Of a DNA stretch of 64,000 bases, positions 20,747 to 31,135 are shown piece by piece (the stretch's first letter is position 1; every line of letters begins with the position of its first letter). The notes beneath the pieces are model-generated. The model did not search any database, had not been told where the DNA came from, and saw nothing but the letters and a program-made list of their open reading frames with translations. The stretch lies in contig JAIVFJ010000179.1 in NCBI GenBank assembly GCA_025765615.1, positions 62,001 through 126,000 on the forward strand, written 5' to 3'. The position numbers were made by a program, and so were the translations under genes. Source of the DNA: Zopfochytrium polystomum. Taxonomy: Eukaryota > Chytridiomycota > Chytridiomycetes > Chytridiales > Chytridiaceae.

Positions 20747-22063
20747 ATGGGTTCTCTGCCGTCGCCGCCACCATTGGCGTCGACATCACCTCCACCACCA
20801 CCATCGCCAACACCCGCCATCGAAGACCGCCGCGTCGACGCCAGGCGGCAGCCGATCCTCCTGCCGCCCCACGTCGCCCGCACGATCTGCGGCTACAGCG
20901 GCAAGAGCTGGAGAACGATCTACCGGTTGGCGGCTCTGTTCCGCCTCGGCGACGTCGGCGCGAGGGCGCTTGTGCGGATGAGCCACAAACAGCCGAGGCT
21001 CATCTTTCGGCAGTTGAGTTAGTTTCCCCCGAATTACTCGCTCCGATCTGACGCCGTTGCTTTCGCTCGGTGAAAATCCAGCATGGACTGCCTCCCCTTC
21101 CTCCACCACCAGAACGCGCTCCCCACCTGGTTCCACGCCGAGTTCTTCCCGGCCGCCTGCGAAGCCGGGCAGGTCGCCGCGCTGCAATGGGCCGTCGACA
21201 TGGGATTGCCCTTCGAAGCTTTCACAGGAGCGGGTCCTGCCATCCGCCACGGGCAGGTCGCAGTCCTGGACTGGCTACAGCAGCAAAGCTGGTGTGATCT
21301 CAAGTCCATCAACGCCATGGACCTCGCCAGCCTCTTTGGCCACACGAACGTGCTTCAGTGGTGGAAAGACAGCGGGCTCGATTTGTCGTACACCAAGTCG
21401 GCGATGGACGATGCCAGCGGGCACGGTCACCTGGACGTTCTGCAGTGGTGGCTGGACAGCGGGTTGCCGCTGCGGTACTCGGCGACTGCGATGAACGTGG
21501 CGAGCGGCAAGGGAGACCTCGCCGTGCTGCAGTGGTGGAGGGACAGCGGGCTTGAGCTCCAGGACGACCGGAGAGCCATTGACCGGTGCGGCCATGTGGC
21601 GGTGCTGCAATGGTGGAAAGACAGTGGGCTGGAGCTGCGGTATGAGCATTCGATGGCTTTGGCTAGTCAACGAGGAAGCTTCGATGTGCTGCAATGGTGG
21701 AAAGACAGCGGGCTCCCTCTTCGCTACGAAGGGGCCGTGGTTGGGGCATCAATGAGTGGACGAATTGACGTTTTGCAGTGGTGGAAAGACAGTGGGTTGA
21801 CGTTAGATTACTCGGAGAAGGCTTTCAGGCACTACCGCGGTGGGGTTGACGTACTCCAGTGGTGGATGGAAAGTGGACTTCCGCTGAAGAAACCCTTGGA
21901 GTGTGTTGTTTGGGCAAGGAACTTTTCGAATGAAGAGGCTGTTCGTTGGTGGAGGGAGAGTGGGCTGCTTCACTCTTTGCGGGATGAGATTCCTTTAGCT
22001 CCTTTGTCACAGCAGGATAAAAATTGGATCCTTCAGCTGATTGCTGAAGGAGGTCAAATGTAA
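20747..22063 (+). CDS. LQWW ankyrin-like repeat protein (intact, two exons)
   Basis: Exon 1 is 20747-21012 and exon 2 is 21082-22063, giving 415 residues. Exon 1 has a Pro-rich start and a conserved block (LPPHVARTICGYSGKSWRTIYRLAALF) shared by the family. The donor is CA|GTTGAG in phase 2, the only choice that joins to MDCLPFLHHQN, and the same donor works in the paralogues. Exon 2 has about eight units of about 33 residues with HVAVLQWWKDSGLELRYE-like cores, then a tail (EAVRWWRESGLLHSLRDEIP). The unit aligns with the ANK pattern, LQWWKDSG taking the place of VVKWLVEQGA. A protein-interaction role is inferred. Confidence 0.8.
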
Positions 22064-22383
22064 ACTGTGCTTGGGGTTCCAGTTTCAGCTTTACAGCGTC
22101 AACGAGTGACGTTGTGCTCACTTCGTAAGGTTCACTTGTCTATTTTCGCCTCTCTTGAGGCGTACACCCATCTTTGGCGGCTGGGACCTTCAGAAAAGAA
22201 TATATTTTAGCATTCGTCCTCAAGACTTGTGGGCAAGATGGCGAAGGGTTGCTTCGTCTGCTGAACTACGCAGTCTCAAGCCAAGTTTTGGCTGCAACTT
22301 TTCACCCATATATTTTCAAAGGCCAGTCTGATCGCCGTATTTCACGCTTCAATCCGACACTGCGCCCCGACGAAGAACAACAC

Positions 22384-23080
22384 ATGCGACCGACACACAA
22401 CCCTGTACCACAAACATCACCCTCCCCACCACCCACTCCGGCCGCAGCCGCAACTCTGCCGCTTCCGCGTAGCACAGCGATCGTGGCGCACAAAGTCGCT
22501 CGCACGATCTGTAGCTACTTCGGAAAGAGCTGGCGGACAATCTATCGGATTGCGGGCGCTATTCCGCCTCGGCGACGTCGGCGCGAGGGCGCTTGTGCGT
22601 TTAAGCAAAGAGCATCCGCGGCACACCTTTCTGCAGTTGAGTTTGTTCTTTTTTTTTAACCCGCTGACCCGTTGATCATCGCATGAGGAATCCAACGCTT
22701 GTTCATCCATCACCGCCCAGCTGGACTGCCTCCCTTCCTCCACCGCCACAACGCCCTCCCCTCCTGGTTCCACACCGAGTTTTTCCCCGCAGCCTGCAAA
22801 GCGGGCATGTCGCCGCGCTGCAATGGGTCGTCGACACCAACTTGCGCTTCGACGTTTCCGCGCGCGCGGTTTCCGCCTTCCGTCACGGGCAGGTCGTGGT
22901 CCTTGACTGGCTGCGGCAGCAGAATCAGGATGATTATTTTCGACGGCAAAGGCGATGGACCGCGCAAGCAACCACAGCCATGCGAACGTTCTGCAGTGGT
23001 GGAAGGACAGCGGTCTTACGCTGCCCTACACCGACTCCGCTTTGAATTCGGCAAGCTGATCATGTCGATGTTCTTCAGAT
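22384..23080 (+). pseudogene. LQWW family pseudogene
   Basis: It follows the previous gene in tandem. The exon 1 block is recognisable (VARTICSYFGKSWRTIYRIA), then one extra base at about 22556 shifts the frame. The start of exon 2 has CTG in place of the conserved ATG of MDCLPF. A further lost base at about 22805 shifts the frame again before the first repeat. The copy is truncated after one recognisable LQWW unit at about 22990-23010. Confidence 0.75.
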
Positions 23081-23235
23081 ATTAACGGGAGTCGTGAGAA
23101 CGTTTTGACTAAGTGCCGCGTTTTAAAAGCGCCCATGATGTCGTGTGGGTTGACAATTTTTGAAGCGTTTAGTGAGTCACCTGACAGTCATTGTCTTGAA
23201 AGAACTGCTCCCCTCCCTGACGATCCAAACCGACG

Positions 23236-24322
23236 ATGCCATCGCCACCGCCATCGCCTTCGCCACCGCCCCGCGCCGGCTTCCTGCAGCAGCCGATCGT
23301 CCTGCCGCCCCACGTCGCCCGCACGATCTGCGCCTACAGCGGCAACAACCGGCGGACGATGTACCGGTTCGCGGTTCTGTTCCGACTCTGCAACGTCGGC
23401 GCGAGGGCGCTTGTAGGCATGAATCACAAGCAGCCGAGGCTCATCTTTCAGCAGTTGAGTTTGTGTTGCGGTTGGCATCATCTACCGCAGCGTTGAATTC
23501 CACTTACTGCATTTTATTTTTTTTTTTTTTTTTTCTCCCGTAAATCGCAGCATGGACTGCCTCCCCTTCCTCCACCAACACAACGCCCTCCCCTCCTGGT
23601 TCCACACCGAGTTCTTCCCCGCCGCATGCAAAGCCGGGCAGCTCGCCGCACTGCAATGGGCCGTCGATATCGGCTTGCCCTTTGACGCCACCGCGGGCGC
23701 GGATCCCGCCAACCGCAACGGGCAAGTCGCGATCCTAGACTGGCTGCGGCAGCAGCGCTGGTTCGATCTCAACAGCGCCAAGGCGATGGACCGCGCGAGC
23801 TACTACGGCCACGTGAACGTGCTGCAGTGGTGGAAGGACAGCGGGCACGAGTTGGCGTACACAAAGTCGGCGATGGACGACGCCAGCGTGCGTGGCCACG
23901 TGCACGTTCTGCAGTGGTGGCTGGACAGCGGTTTGCCGCTGCGGTACACGGCTCCCGCGATGAATCTGGCGAGCAGCAGGGGACACCTTGCGGTGTTGCA
24001 GTGGTGGAAGGATAGCGGCTTGAGACTCGAATACGACAGCAGGGCCATGGACGGGGCGAGCCGGAACGGCAAGGTGGCGGCGCTGCAGTGGTGGAAAGAG
24101 AGTGGGTTGGAGCTGCGGTAAGTGCAATCGATGGCGTAGGCCAGTGAACGAGGGAACCTCAGTGTGCTGCAGTGGTGGAAGGAGAGCGGCCGTCCCCTGA
24201 AGGATCCCTTAATCCGCATTGTTTGGGCAAGAAGTGCCAAGAAAGATGGGGCTGTTCGTTGGTGGAGAGAGAGTGGGTTGCCTCATTCTCAGCAAGATGA
24301 GATTACTTCCGCTCCCGGATAA
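23236..24322 (+). pseudogene. LQWW repeat gene, truncated by in-frame stops
   Basis: Exon 1 is 23236-23453 and exon 2 starts at 23551, with the family donor CA|GTTGAG. The frame is clean through five repeats to a TAA at 24119-24121, where the paralogue has a Tyr codon; a TAG follows at 24137-24139. The same frame then continues with recognisable repeat and tail sequence (VLQWWKESGRPLKDP, AVRWWRESGLPHSQQDEI) to a TAA at about 24322. The 262-residue product to the first stop could still be made. Confidence 0.7.
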
Positions 24323-24347
24323 AAACACAGTTCACGTTCGAGCTCCT

Positions 24348-24608
24348 TCAGAAATCAGCTGGAGGGTCCAATTCTTTTTCTCCTGAGACAAAGAAACGGA
24401 GGGAATTTTGTCTCGCCGAGAATGAAGCAGCCCACTCTCTCCACCAGCGAACAACCTCTTCCTTTAAAGAGTCCCTTGCCCAAACAATACAGTTTAAGCC
24501 GTCATGCCGCAGCTCCAACCCACTGTCTTTCACCAGTGCGGCTGCTGCAGGGAGTCGGTTGTGGTTTGCGTTCGGGAAGGCGACTGCATCTTCAGAAAGT
24601 ACGTGCAA
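24348..24608 (-). pseudogene. Inverted LQWW tail fragment
   Basis: On the minus strand the frame reads LVKDSGLELRHDGL, then CIVWARDSLKEEVVRWWRE, matching the last repeat and tail of the intact gene at 20747-22063. It has no start exon and is inverted relative to its neighbours. Confidence 0.65.
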
Positions 24609-25244
24609 GTCGAGGAATCAGCGCCGGATTAGTAGGAAAATCCAAGGAAGGCGCACAGATAAAATTTACTTCTTTTTTGTTTTTGCTGTATAGTTATCGG
24701 TTACCCACGGATAATATTTATCCGCGCCGCCTTCCCCAATTTGTCATGCCCATTTGCCACACTGGTGGCTGCCATTTCGGGGCACATCTACGATTTTACC
24801 CCGGCTGGTGTCGATTCTGTAAAAGACTTTCACTGCACTACTCATCTGACGCTAAAATATACAGCAAGAGCATTGGGTGAGGCTTGCCAATCGCGAACTA
24901 TTTTTCAATCCCTCCTGTGGTGGAAAACAAGCGGACTGGAGTAGTTTCACCTATCCAGTTGATCCGCGGATTTTGCTTTTCACTGAGAATACGGCGTTGC
25001 GTGTGGTTGTCGCGCAGGTGCCGGTGTCGCCTTCAAATCGATGCTCCACTGTTCACGAGTGCGTTAGTCCATTTTTCGTGCTGGACACATACTAGAACGG
25101 AAGTAGAAACACGAGCCCACTGTGTGTGTCATTGAGTAATGGAAGAAATTCAATTGCAACCTGGCCTTGGTAGTGGCGGGCCGACAGTGTGAGCTCTCAA
25201 CCTGCCCACCACAGCCCGTACTAGCCCTGCCAATCTCTCTCTCT
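24609..25244. other. Intergenic with a tiny LQWW relic
   Basis: At 24890-24945 (+) a single degenerate unit (SLLWWKTSGLE) remains. Otherwise no gene is seen. Confidence 0.4.
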
Positions 25245-25901
25245 TCAGCGCTTCCCCCTCTTGCTCGCAGCAGTGTTTCCAGGCCCCATGGCAATCTTGC
25301 CCACCGTCTTGAGTGTCTTTCCGGCCGCCTGTACCCCAGCTTTTGCTCCGGCTCTGAGCGCTCCAGCTGCCTTCCTGGCGCACGCGCCAAAGCATCCCTT
25401 CCCCTTGTCCTTCTTGGAACTTTTCAGACCAGTGTTAGCGTCCGGTTTGTCGTGATTTCCGCTCGTGCCGGGCAGGTTGTTGGCGGCTTTGCGCAACTTG
25501 TTCGGGCTGATGGGCCCGCCAAACTTGGTGTCGATGACGGGGGAGCCGCCGGTGAACTCTGGGCGTGCGTAAAACTCGTGGCGGGCGATGGATTCTTGAA
25601 GTTTTGCAGAGAGGGCCTTTCCGCGGGCGCCAGGGGGTAAGGGGGGTTTCCCTTGTGGGACTCTGGTCGGGAGATGACGTGGAATAAGTGCGTTGAAGGA
25701 GTCAGTATAGGATGGCAACCGATTGAAGGCAGGTTGTGAATAAGGCCATTCTTTCTCAGTGTGAGACGGTGGTGCACAAAGCCGGGAAAGTATCGCTCAC
25801 CCGAGGGCAACGGGCACCGCCTTTGGGCAAACAGTTGCGAGGACTAGAAAGACGTAAAGAATGAGAAGGAGCCGACGGCCACAAGAAGGGATGCTGTCCA
25901 T
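25245..25901 (-). CDS. Small secreted basic protein, hypothetical
   Basis: Exon 1 is 25801-25901 and exon 2 is 25245-25662, giving 172 residues. The intron is 138 bp and is placed by its phase and the ACCAG acceptor. The N terminus is a good signal peptide (RRLLLILYVFLVLATVC). The mature part is Pro/Gly-rich, then Lys-rich, and ends in an Ala/Lys/Gly-rich helix (GKTLKTVGKIAMGPG) with a CFGAC motif. No family recognised. A secreted cationic protein acting on surfaces or membranes is only a guess. It is divergently placed from the solute-binding protein gene. Confidence 0.6.
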
Positions 25902-26360
25902 GAAGTTTGATAGTTTCGTTGTTTTCACTACTCTACTTTTTTGGGATGCTATCGGAAGCCCATTTAATAATGCGGGTTTGGGCTGAGTACCTTCCTTCCA
26001 TGGAGAGGAGACAAGAACGCTGACGCATGCAGCCAGGATCCGCGTGTGAGCAGCACCCATCCCTGCGCGTACCCCACTGCTTGGAAAACCCAGTAAAGCG
26101 GATAATAGGTATCTGTCAGCAGCCAAACGTCGCGCATGGGAAAGTCACTTCCTTTGCGGCTTGTTGTGGCTGGACATGGCACATTTTGCAACGTCACAGT
26201 GCAATCGTTCGGCTGACCTGCTCTTTACGTCAAACCTTCTTTTCAGTGTGCTCGCGCATTGCCGCTTCTTGGCCTACAGCGTCGAAACACCCCATAAAAA
26301 CAGTGAGAAAGGCCCCCCGAGGAAGCAGGAAAAGCCGCCACCATCACAACTTCACCGACA
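25902..26360. promoter_or_regulatory. Divergent promoter region
   Basis: About 460 bp between the secreted-protein gene (minus) and the solute-binding-protein gene (plus). No frame called; specific sites were not resolved. Confidence 0.35.
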
Positions 26361-27514
26361 ATGCTCCGCGTCCTCGCTCCCCTCTTGGCCTTCACCGCGC
26401 TCGCTTCCGCAGCTCCCTGTCTGAGCCTTTGCCCTGAAGAGACCAGGTCCCTCAGCGAGCTGTACCAGGACGCCCTCACCGAGGGCGGAGTCCTCAACGT
26501 CCGCGCCGGCGGCGACGAGCTCGACCAGCAGGACAGCATCAAGCAGGCCTGGGAGTCGGCTTTCCCAGGCATCAAGTACAACGTCACCATTGACCTTTCC
26601 AAGTACCACGACGGCTACATTGATCGAGAGATCGCCTCGGGCCAGGTCTACACTGATGTTGCCACCCTACAGACGCTGCACGACTTTCCTCGTTGGAAGG
26701 ACGCCGGCGCGTTGATGCAGTACAAGCCGGCCGGCTTCGGGCAGGTTTTCGACGAGATCAAGGACAGCGACGGCTACTACTATGGCTGTAACCTGTTTGG
26801 ATGGGCCCTCCTGTACAACACCGCCCACGTGACACCTGCACCCACTGGGTTCATTGACCTACTGCGACCCGAGCTGAAGGACAAGCTGGTCATGACGTAC
26901 CCCAACGACGATGACTCGTTCCAGCACACTTTGTTTAACTTGTGAGCGCAACTGTTCTACTCTGTTTCGCTTCCCACACTGACTCATTGTCCCCCACTAC
27001 CCGTCTTCCGTCCCCCCTCCCCTTCAACCCCTCCAGAGTGAACCACTACGGCTACGACTTTTTCGACAAGCTCATCGCGCAAAACCCGCGCTGGGTCCGC
27101 GGCGGCTCAACCCCCATCGCGCTCATGTCTACAAGCTTGAACGGCAACGGCTCCTACTACCTCGCGTACACCGCTGCCTTCGGGCCCCCTGGTCTGGCCG
27201 TCGTCGATCCCACCGACGTCCCGGCAACAACCTGGTCGCAGACCGCCGCGATCCTCGCAAAGGCGCCGCACCCAAAGACCGCAAAGCTGTTTGCCAACTT
27301 TTTGCTGTCCAAGGACTTTCAGGCCGCTAACTCGCCGTCGGTCAGGAAGGACGTGCCGCCCGCGAACGGCGACAAGCCCGCGAACGAGAAGTTTGACCTG
27401 ACCGCGTTTGCAAAGTACATGGCGGACCGCCCCTCGGTGGAACGGTTCCGTTTCTTTATCGAGTCCAAGATTGGCACGCCACAGGGGCTCAGCCCGTTGG
27501 TGGATGGGTTGTAA
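26361..27514 (+). CDS. Secreted extracellular solute-binding protein (type II periplasmic-binding fold)
   Basis: Exon 1 is 26361-26941 and exon 2 is 27037-27514, giving 352 residues. A signal peptide (MLRVLAPLLAFTALASAAP) is followed by the sequence pattern of bacterial family 1 / ferric-type ABC substrate-binding proteins: FPGIKYNVTIDLS, VYTDVATLQTLHDFPRW, YYYGCNLFGWALLYNT, LMSTSLNGNGSYYLAYT, and AKLFANFLLSKDFQ. There is no lipobox. In bacteria such proteins hand substrate to an ABC permease; a fungal secreted version probably binds a small ligand or metal outside the cell (inference). The family in fungi is thought to derive from bacteria by transfer. Confidence 0.8.
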
Positions 27515-27764
27515 ACTGGGTTGTGGGTGACGTGCCTCAATGAAGGATGGAGGCGGGTCTGTTTTGAACCGCGCCAGTCCATGACTAGAAAGACTGTTGT
27601 TGTGCGGTACACATATCTTCTCAAATGTTGACTGGAACAACAAAATGGAAGGAGTGGGGCGAAGGGAAAGAATTGATTTCTCTTCATGCTTCTTGTGTTC
27701 AGCGGAAAATTCGGAACAGCCGCAAAAATCCCCAACATTCTTCTCAGTGCTTGCCGTTTCAGGA

Positions 27765-27940
27765 GAGTCCCACATCTACCGGAAAAAGGCCACTCCCACA
27801 GCTTCACCGAAAAGCTCTGTGTCCTCGCTCCTCACGTCGCTTACCTCTGCAGCTCCCTCTCAACGAACTGTGCCAGGACGCCCCCACAGACGGTCGTGCG
27901 ACTCAGCCCGTTGGAGGATGGCTTGTTAACTCAGTTTATT
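27765..27940 (+). pseudogene. Collapsed relic of the solute-binding-protein gene
   Basis: Sequence like the promoter-proximal and signal-peptide region of the gene at 26361 (for example TGTCCTCGCTCC, GCAGCTCCCT, TGCCAGGACGCCC) runs straight into sequence like its last codons and stop (CAGCCCGTTGGAGGATGG at about 27903). About 1 kb of the middle is missing. No frame survives. Confidence 0.7.
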
Positions 27941-29009
27941 AGAGTGGCTTGACGACAGCGCTTGTCGATAAATGGTCGAGATTTTCTTTTTGGCAAGCAG
28001 TCCACACGCAGCGGGAGTTGCCGTCGCGAATTGCCGGCGTCGAGGCGAAAATGAAGGAGTAACTGCTCCTGGCCACCGGAGGTCTTCGCAATTTGACAAT
28101 CGATCTTCACGCAGCACCAGTTTCGTGATGTCCCTCAACAAGGACGTTTTTATTTCTAATCATCAGCTGCCAACCCCCAGTAACGGAGCCCCTTACTGTT
28201 GGGTCGTTGAGAAACTAGCTGAAAACAAAAAAAAAATAAAAAATAAAAAATAAAAAAAATAAATAATGGTACAGTCCAGTACTGTATACGATATACGGGC
28301 TTCCGTGGATGGTTTGCAATCATCATGGGCCAGCATCGCTATGATTGTTCGAAGAAGAGGGTGGCTGTGGGGGGGACGCGTTTGTCAGACGTCGGAAAAA
28401 AGAGGCGCTCACGGAGGTTCCATGGCCACACAAAGCAAAGCATCGGTTGACTCTTGCCACTTTGCGGATGATACCCGATGGGTAATATTTTGCAAACCAA
28501 GTTAGTCCTTTTTGATCGCTGTCACATGACCAATCAGCAGCGCCGAAAAGGAAAGACACATGAGCCTTCGCAATTTGCCACGGCACGACTCACTCGACTG
28601 TGTCCATTCATCTGAGCTTATCTTGTGCCTAAAAGTGGTGCATGTGACGCGTGCCATCCTTCTAAAAATGAAAGAAAATAGGAATAAAAAGGAGCCCGGC
28701 GGTACTCGGACGCTCGCGGCGATCGAGCCCTTAACTCAAATCTGAAATGGCTCGGGGGGTTACAAGTCCCAGTACTTCGGAAGTTTACTTCGGTATCGTC
28801 GTTTACTATTTTTGCAACAACTTTGATGTTCAATCGGCAAACACTACCCACGGCCTCAGCGGCCCGAGCTGGGTTGATGATTTTGGCGTATGAACGGATA
28901 ATCAATAATACACACGAAGCAAGGCAGTTGAACTTCACAAACACCAAGTAAAATACAGGAAGTCTCGTGCAATCAAAATTCGGCCCGACCGAAACTTGAG
29001 TCGACCCTT
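27941..29009. other. Intergenic, no gene seen
   Basis: About 1 kb with an A/T-rich simple tract at about 28228-28265. A stretch at about 28695-28760 resembles a tRNA only superficially. No convincing frame on either strand. Confidence 0.5.
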
Positions 29010-30657
29010 TCACCCCTTCATGTTCTTCATGAAGTACGGGCTCACCAGATCCGGGCGTGTCGTCGATAGCCAGGATATCTGCTGCGGTAGTGTCGGGGGC
29101 GGCGGGGGCGGTTCCCGGCTCTGCTGCGTCGCTTGCGGCAGGCTGCTCCGTCGCAACGAGGAAGGCGGTGCGGTCGGGATCTCGTAGCCGGGTGCAAAGC
29201 CTCCAGGGAAGAGCGGATGGCGGACGCTGGGTGCCATGATGGTGGGCGCGCTGTAGTAAACGGGGAGCGGTGTGATGTTGCTCTGTGCGATGGCGGAGGG
29301 TCCAACGTAAAGACCGCGGACTGCTGAGGCTGCTCCCACTGAGGTGTCTTGGCCGGTGACCGAAGACGTTCGTGAGCGTCCGGGCTCTGGATCAGTTGGG
29401 CCGTTTTCGACAAACGGGATGAACGTGGGGTACGGGGACGGCCCAGGAGGAGGACGCTCGCCGGCGCTCTCTGACATATCTTCACTCTCGGAGCTCGTTG
29501 AGATGCCAACTCCAAGCGCAAGGTCGATGCGGCGAGACAATATGGCTGCGCAGAAGCAGGAGCCGATCAGAAATGGACAGCTGCAATTGAACACGAGCAT
29601 TTGTCAATAACAGGACAACAAATATCACAAGCAAACGCTTACCACTCCGTGGTGAGCAAGCGAATAAAGATGAATCCGCCCTCGTCCAGTCCCAGCACAT
29701 CAAAGACAGTCCCGATCAAATGCGACAGCGTCAACACCGCAACTCCGATCGACATCCACCAGAGCGTGGTCACCACTTCTCGAAGTGCGGCCAGTACGTC
29801 TGAGCCCAGGCATCTATCGATGAGTGGACTGTCGCTTGTCCGACTCGCGGCGCGGCCTGCAGAAAGTGATTTGGACCCGCCACTGCCTCTCCGTCCACCA
29901 CTACGCAATCGAGCAACCTCAGCCTCCACCAAAACAGCATCTTGCCAGTGCGCGGCGCACGCCAACGCCACGCCGACGACCAGCTCCGCGACAAACCGCA
30001 GAGCGTCAAACGCGACAACTATTCCAAAGGAGAACGCTATGGACGACGCCAACGAAGCGCTGACGGATTTTGCAACTGGCGCCAGGACGACGACGGCGGC
30101 GGCGAGGACGGCAGGGACTGCGAGCCAGGGCAGGCCGTGTCTGCGGAAGGACTGGTCCTTTGCGGTTTGGACGGGGCTTGCGCGGACGGCGAGGTGGAGG
30201 TAGCAGAGGATGCCGATGTAGATGAGCACTTCGGAGAGGGTTATAAGAGTTCTGCGGGTAGGTCAGCCGACGATCTGCAGATCAGAAAAAACCAACCCAC
30301 CGGTAAACAAACGCCGTCGTGGTGAGGATAGCACTAAAGGACAGCGCGAAAAAGCTAGCCAAGCAGCCGGCAGAGTACAGCGTCAGGAACACCTCCATGG
30401 ATCCGAAAGCCGTTACAGCGATATCGGCCGCAAGGGCGTTGTTTCGGCGGAACAAGAGCGACGCAACGAGGGTTGCGATGGCGAGGACGAACGCGATGCC
30501 GTTGAGGAGCGCGATTGTCGTGGCTGAAGAAAGGGGGGTAGCGACGACGGTTAGATCTACTCAGCAGGATTCAAAGCTCGCACCAACCAAAGACGGTCAT
30601 CCCGGGAGAGGAGCAGTCTTTCAGTCTCCAGGCATCGCACGACGCTGAGGTGTCCAT
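29010..30657 (-). CDS. Seven-transmembrane receptor-like protein, paralogue 3
   Basis: Exons 30588-30657, 30301-30523, 29643-30251 and 29010-29580, giving 490 residues. It starts MDTSASCDAWRLKDCSSPG with the two family Cys. Helices follow the paralogue order (AVTAFGSMEVFLTLYSAG, LITLSEVLIYIGILCYLHLA, VVTTLWWMSIGVAVLTLSHL, CPFLIGSCFCAAILSRR). Intracellular loop 3 and the tail are much shorter than in paralogues 1 and 2, and the tail ends YFMKNMKG. All three splice phases equal those of the paralogues. It lies 9 kb away from the tandem pair. Confidence 0.8.
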
Positions 30658-30797
30658 TGGCGGCGATACGTATTTCGTCGACCTGATTGATGAAGAGAAG
30701 TGCTGTGCGGATGGGCTGGGGTAACGCCGAGGTGGGGAGGTTGACGGTTGGCCAAGGCAGACTGAGGGTTCTCATCGGCGAGCAAGAACTTGAAACA

Positions 30798-30801
<4 letters not shown>

Positions 30802-30870
<69 letters not shown>
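30802..30870. repeat. GA dinucleotide microsatellite
   Basis: About 34 GA units, starting about 145 bp upstream of the start codon of receptor paralogue 3 (CT on its coding strand). Confidence 0.95.
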
Positions 30871-30873
<3 letters not shown>

Positions 30874-31135
30874 GTGACAGAGCACAAAGTGAGATGCGGA
30901 GACAGAGGCGACGGAAAACTATTTTTGCTTCTCCCTGTTTTCCGCAGTGAGCCGTTTTGGGTGAGCCGTTTTGGGCGAGCCGCGCTGGGAATGAAGCAAA
31001 ACAAAAATAGCGGCCCGCTTGGTGCTCAGGCCAGAGGCCTACATTTATTATCTCCAGCATATTCCAATAAAAGTCATTGGTTTACAGCAAATCTTGATCA
31101 CTTACGAAACAAGAGCTCAAGGACGCGCACAAAAG

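Noticed and set aside
28695..28760. tRNA-like stretch
   Set aside because: There is no proper T loop, no paired acceptor stem and no anticodon arm on either strand.
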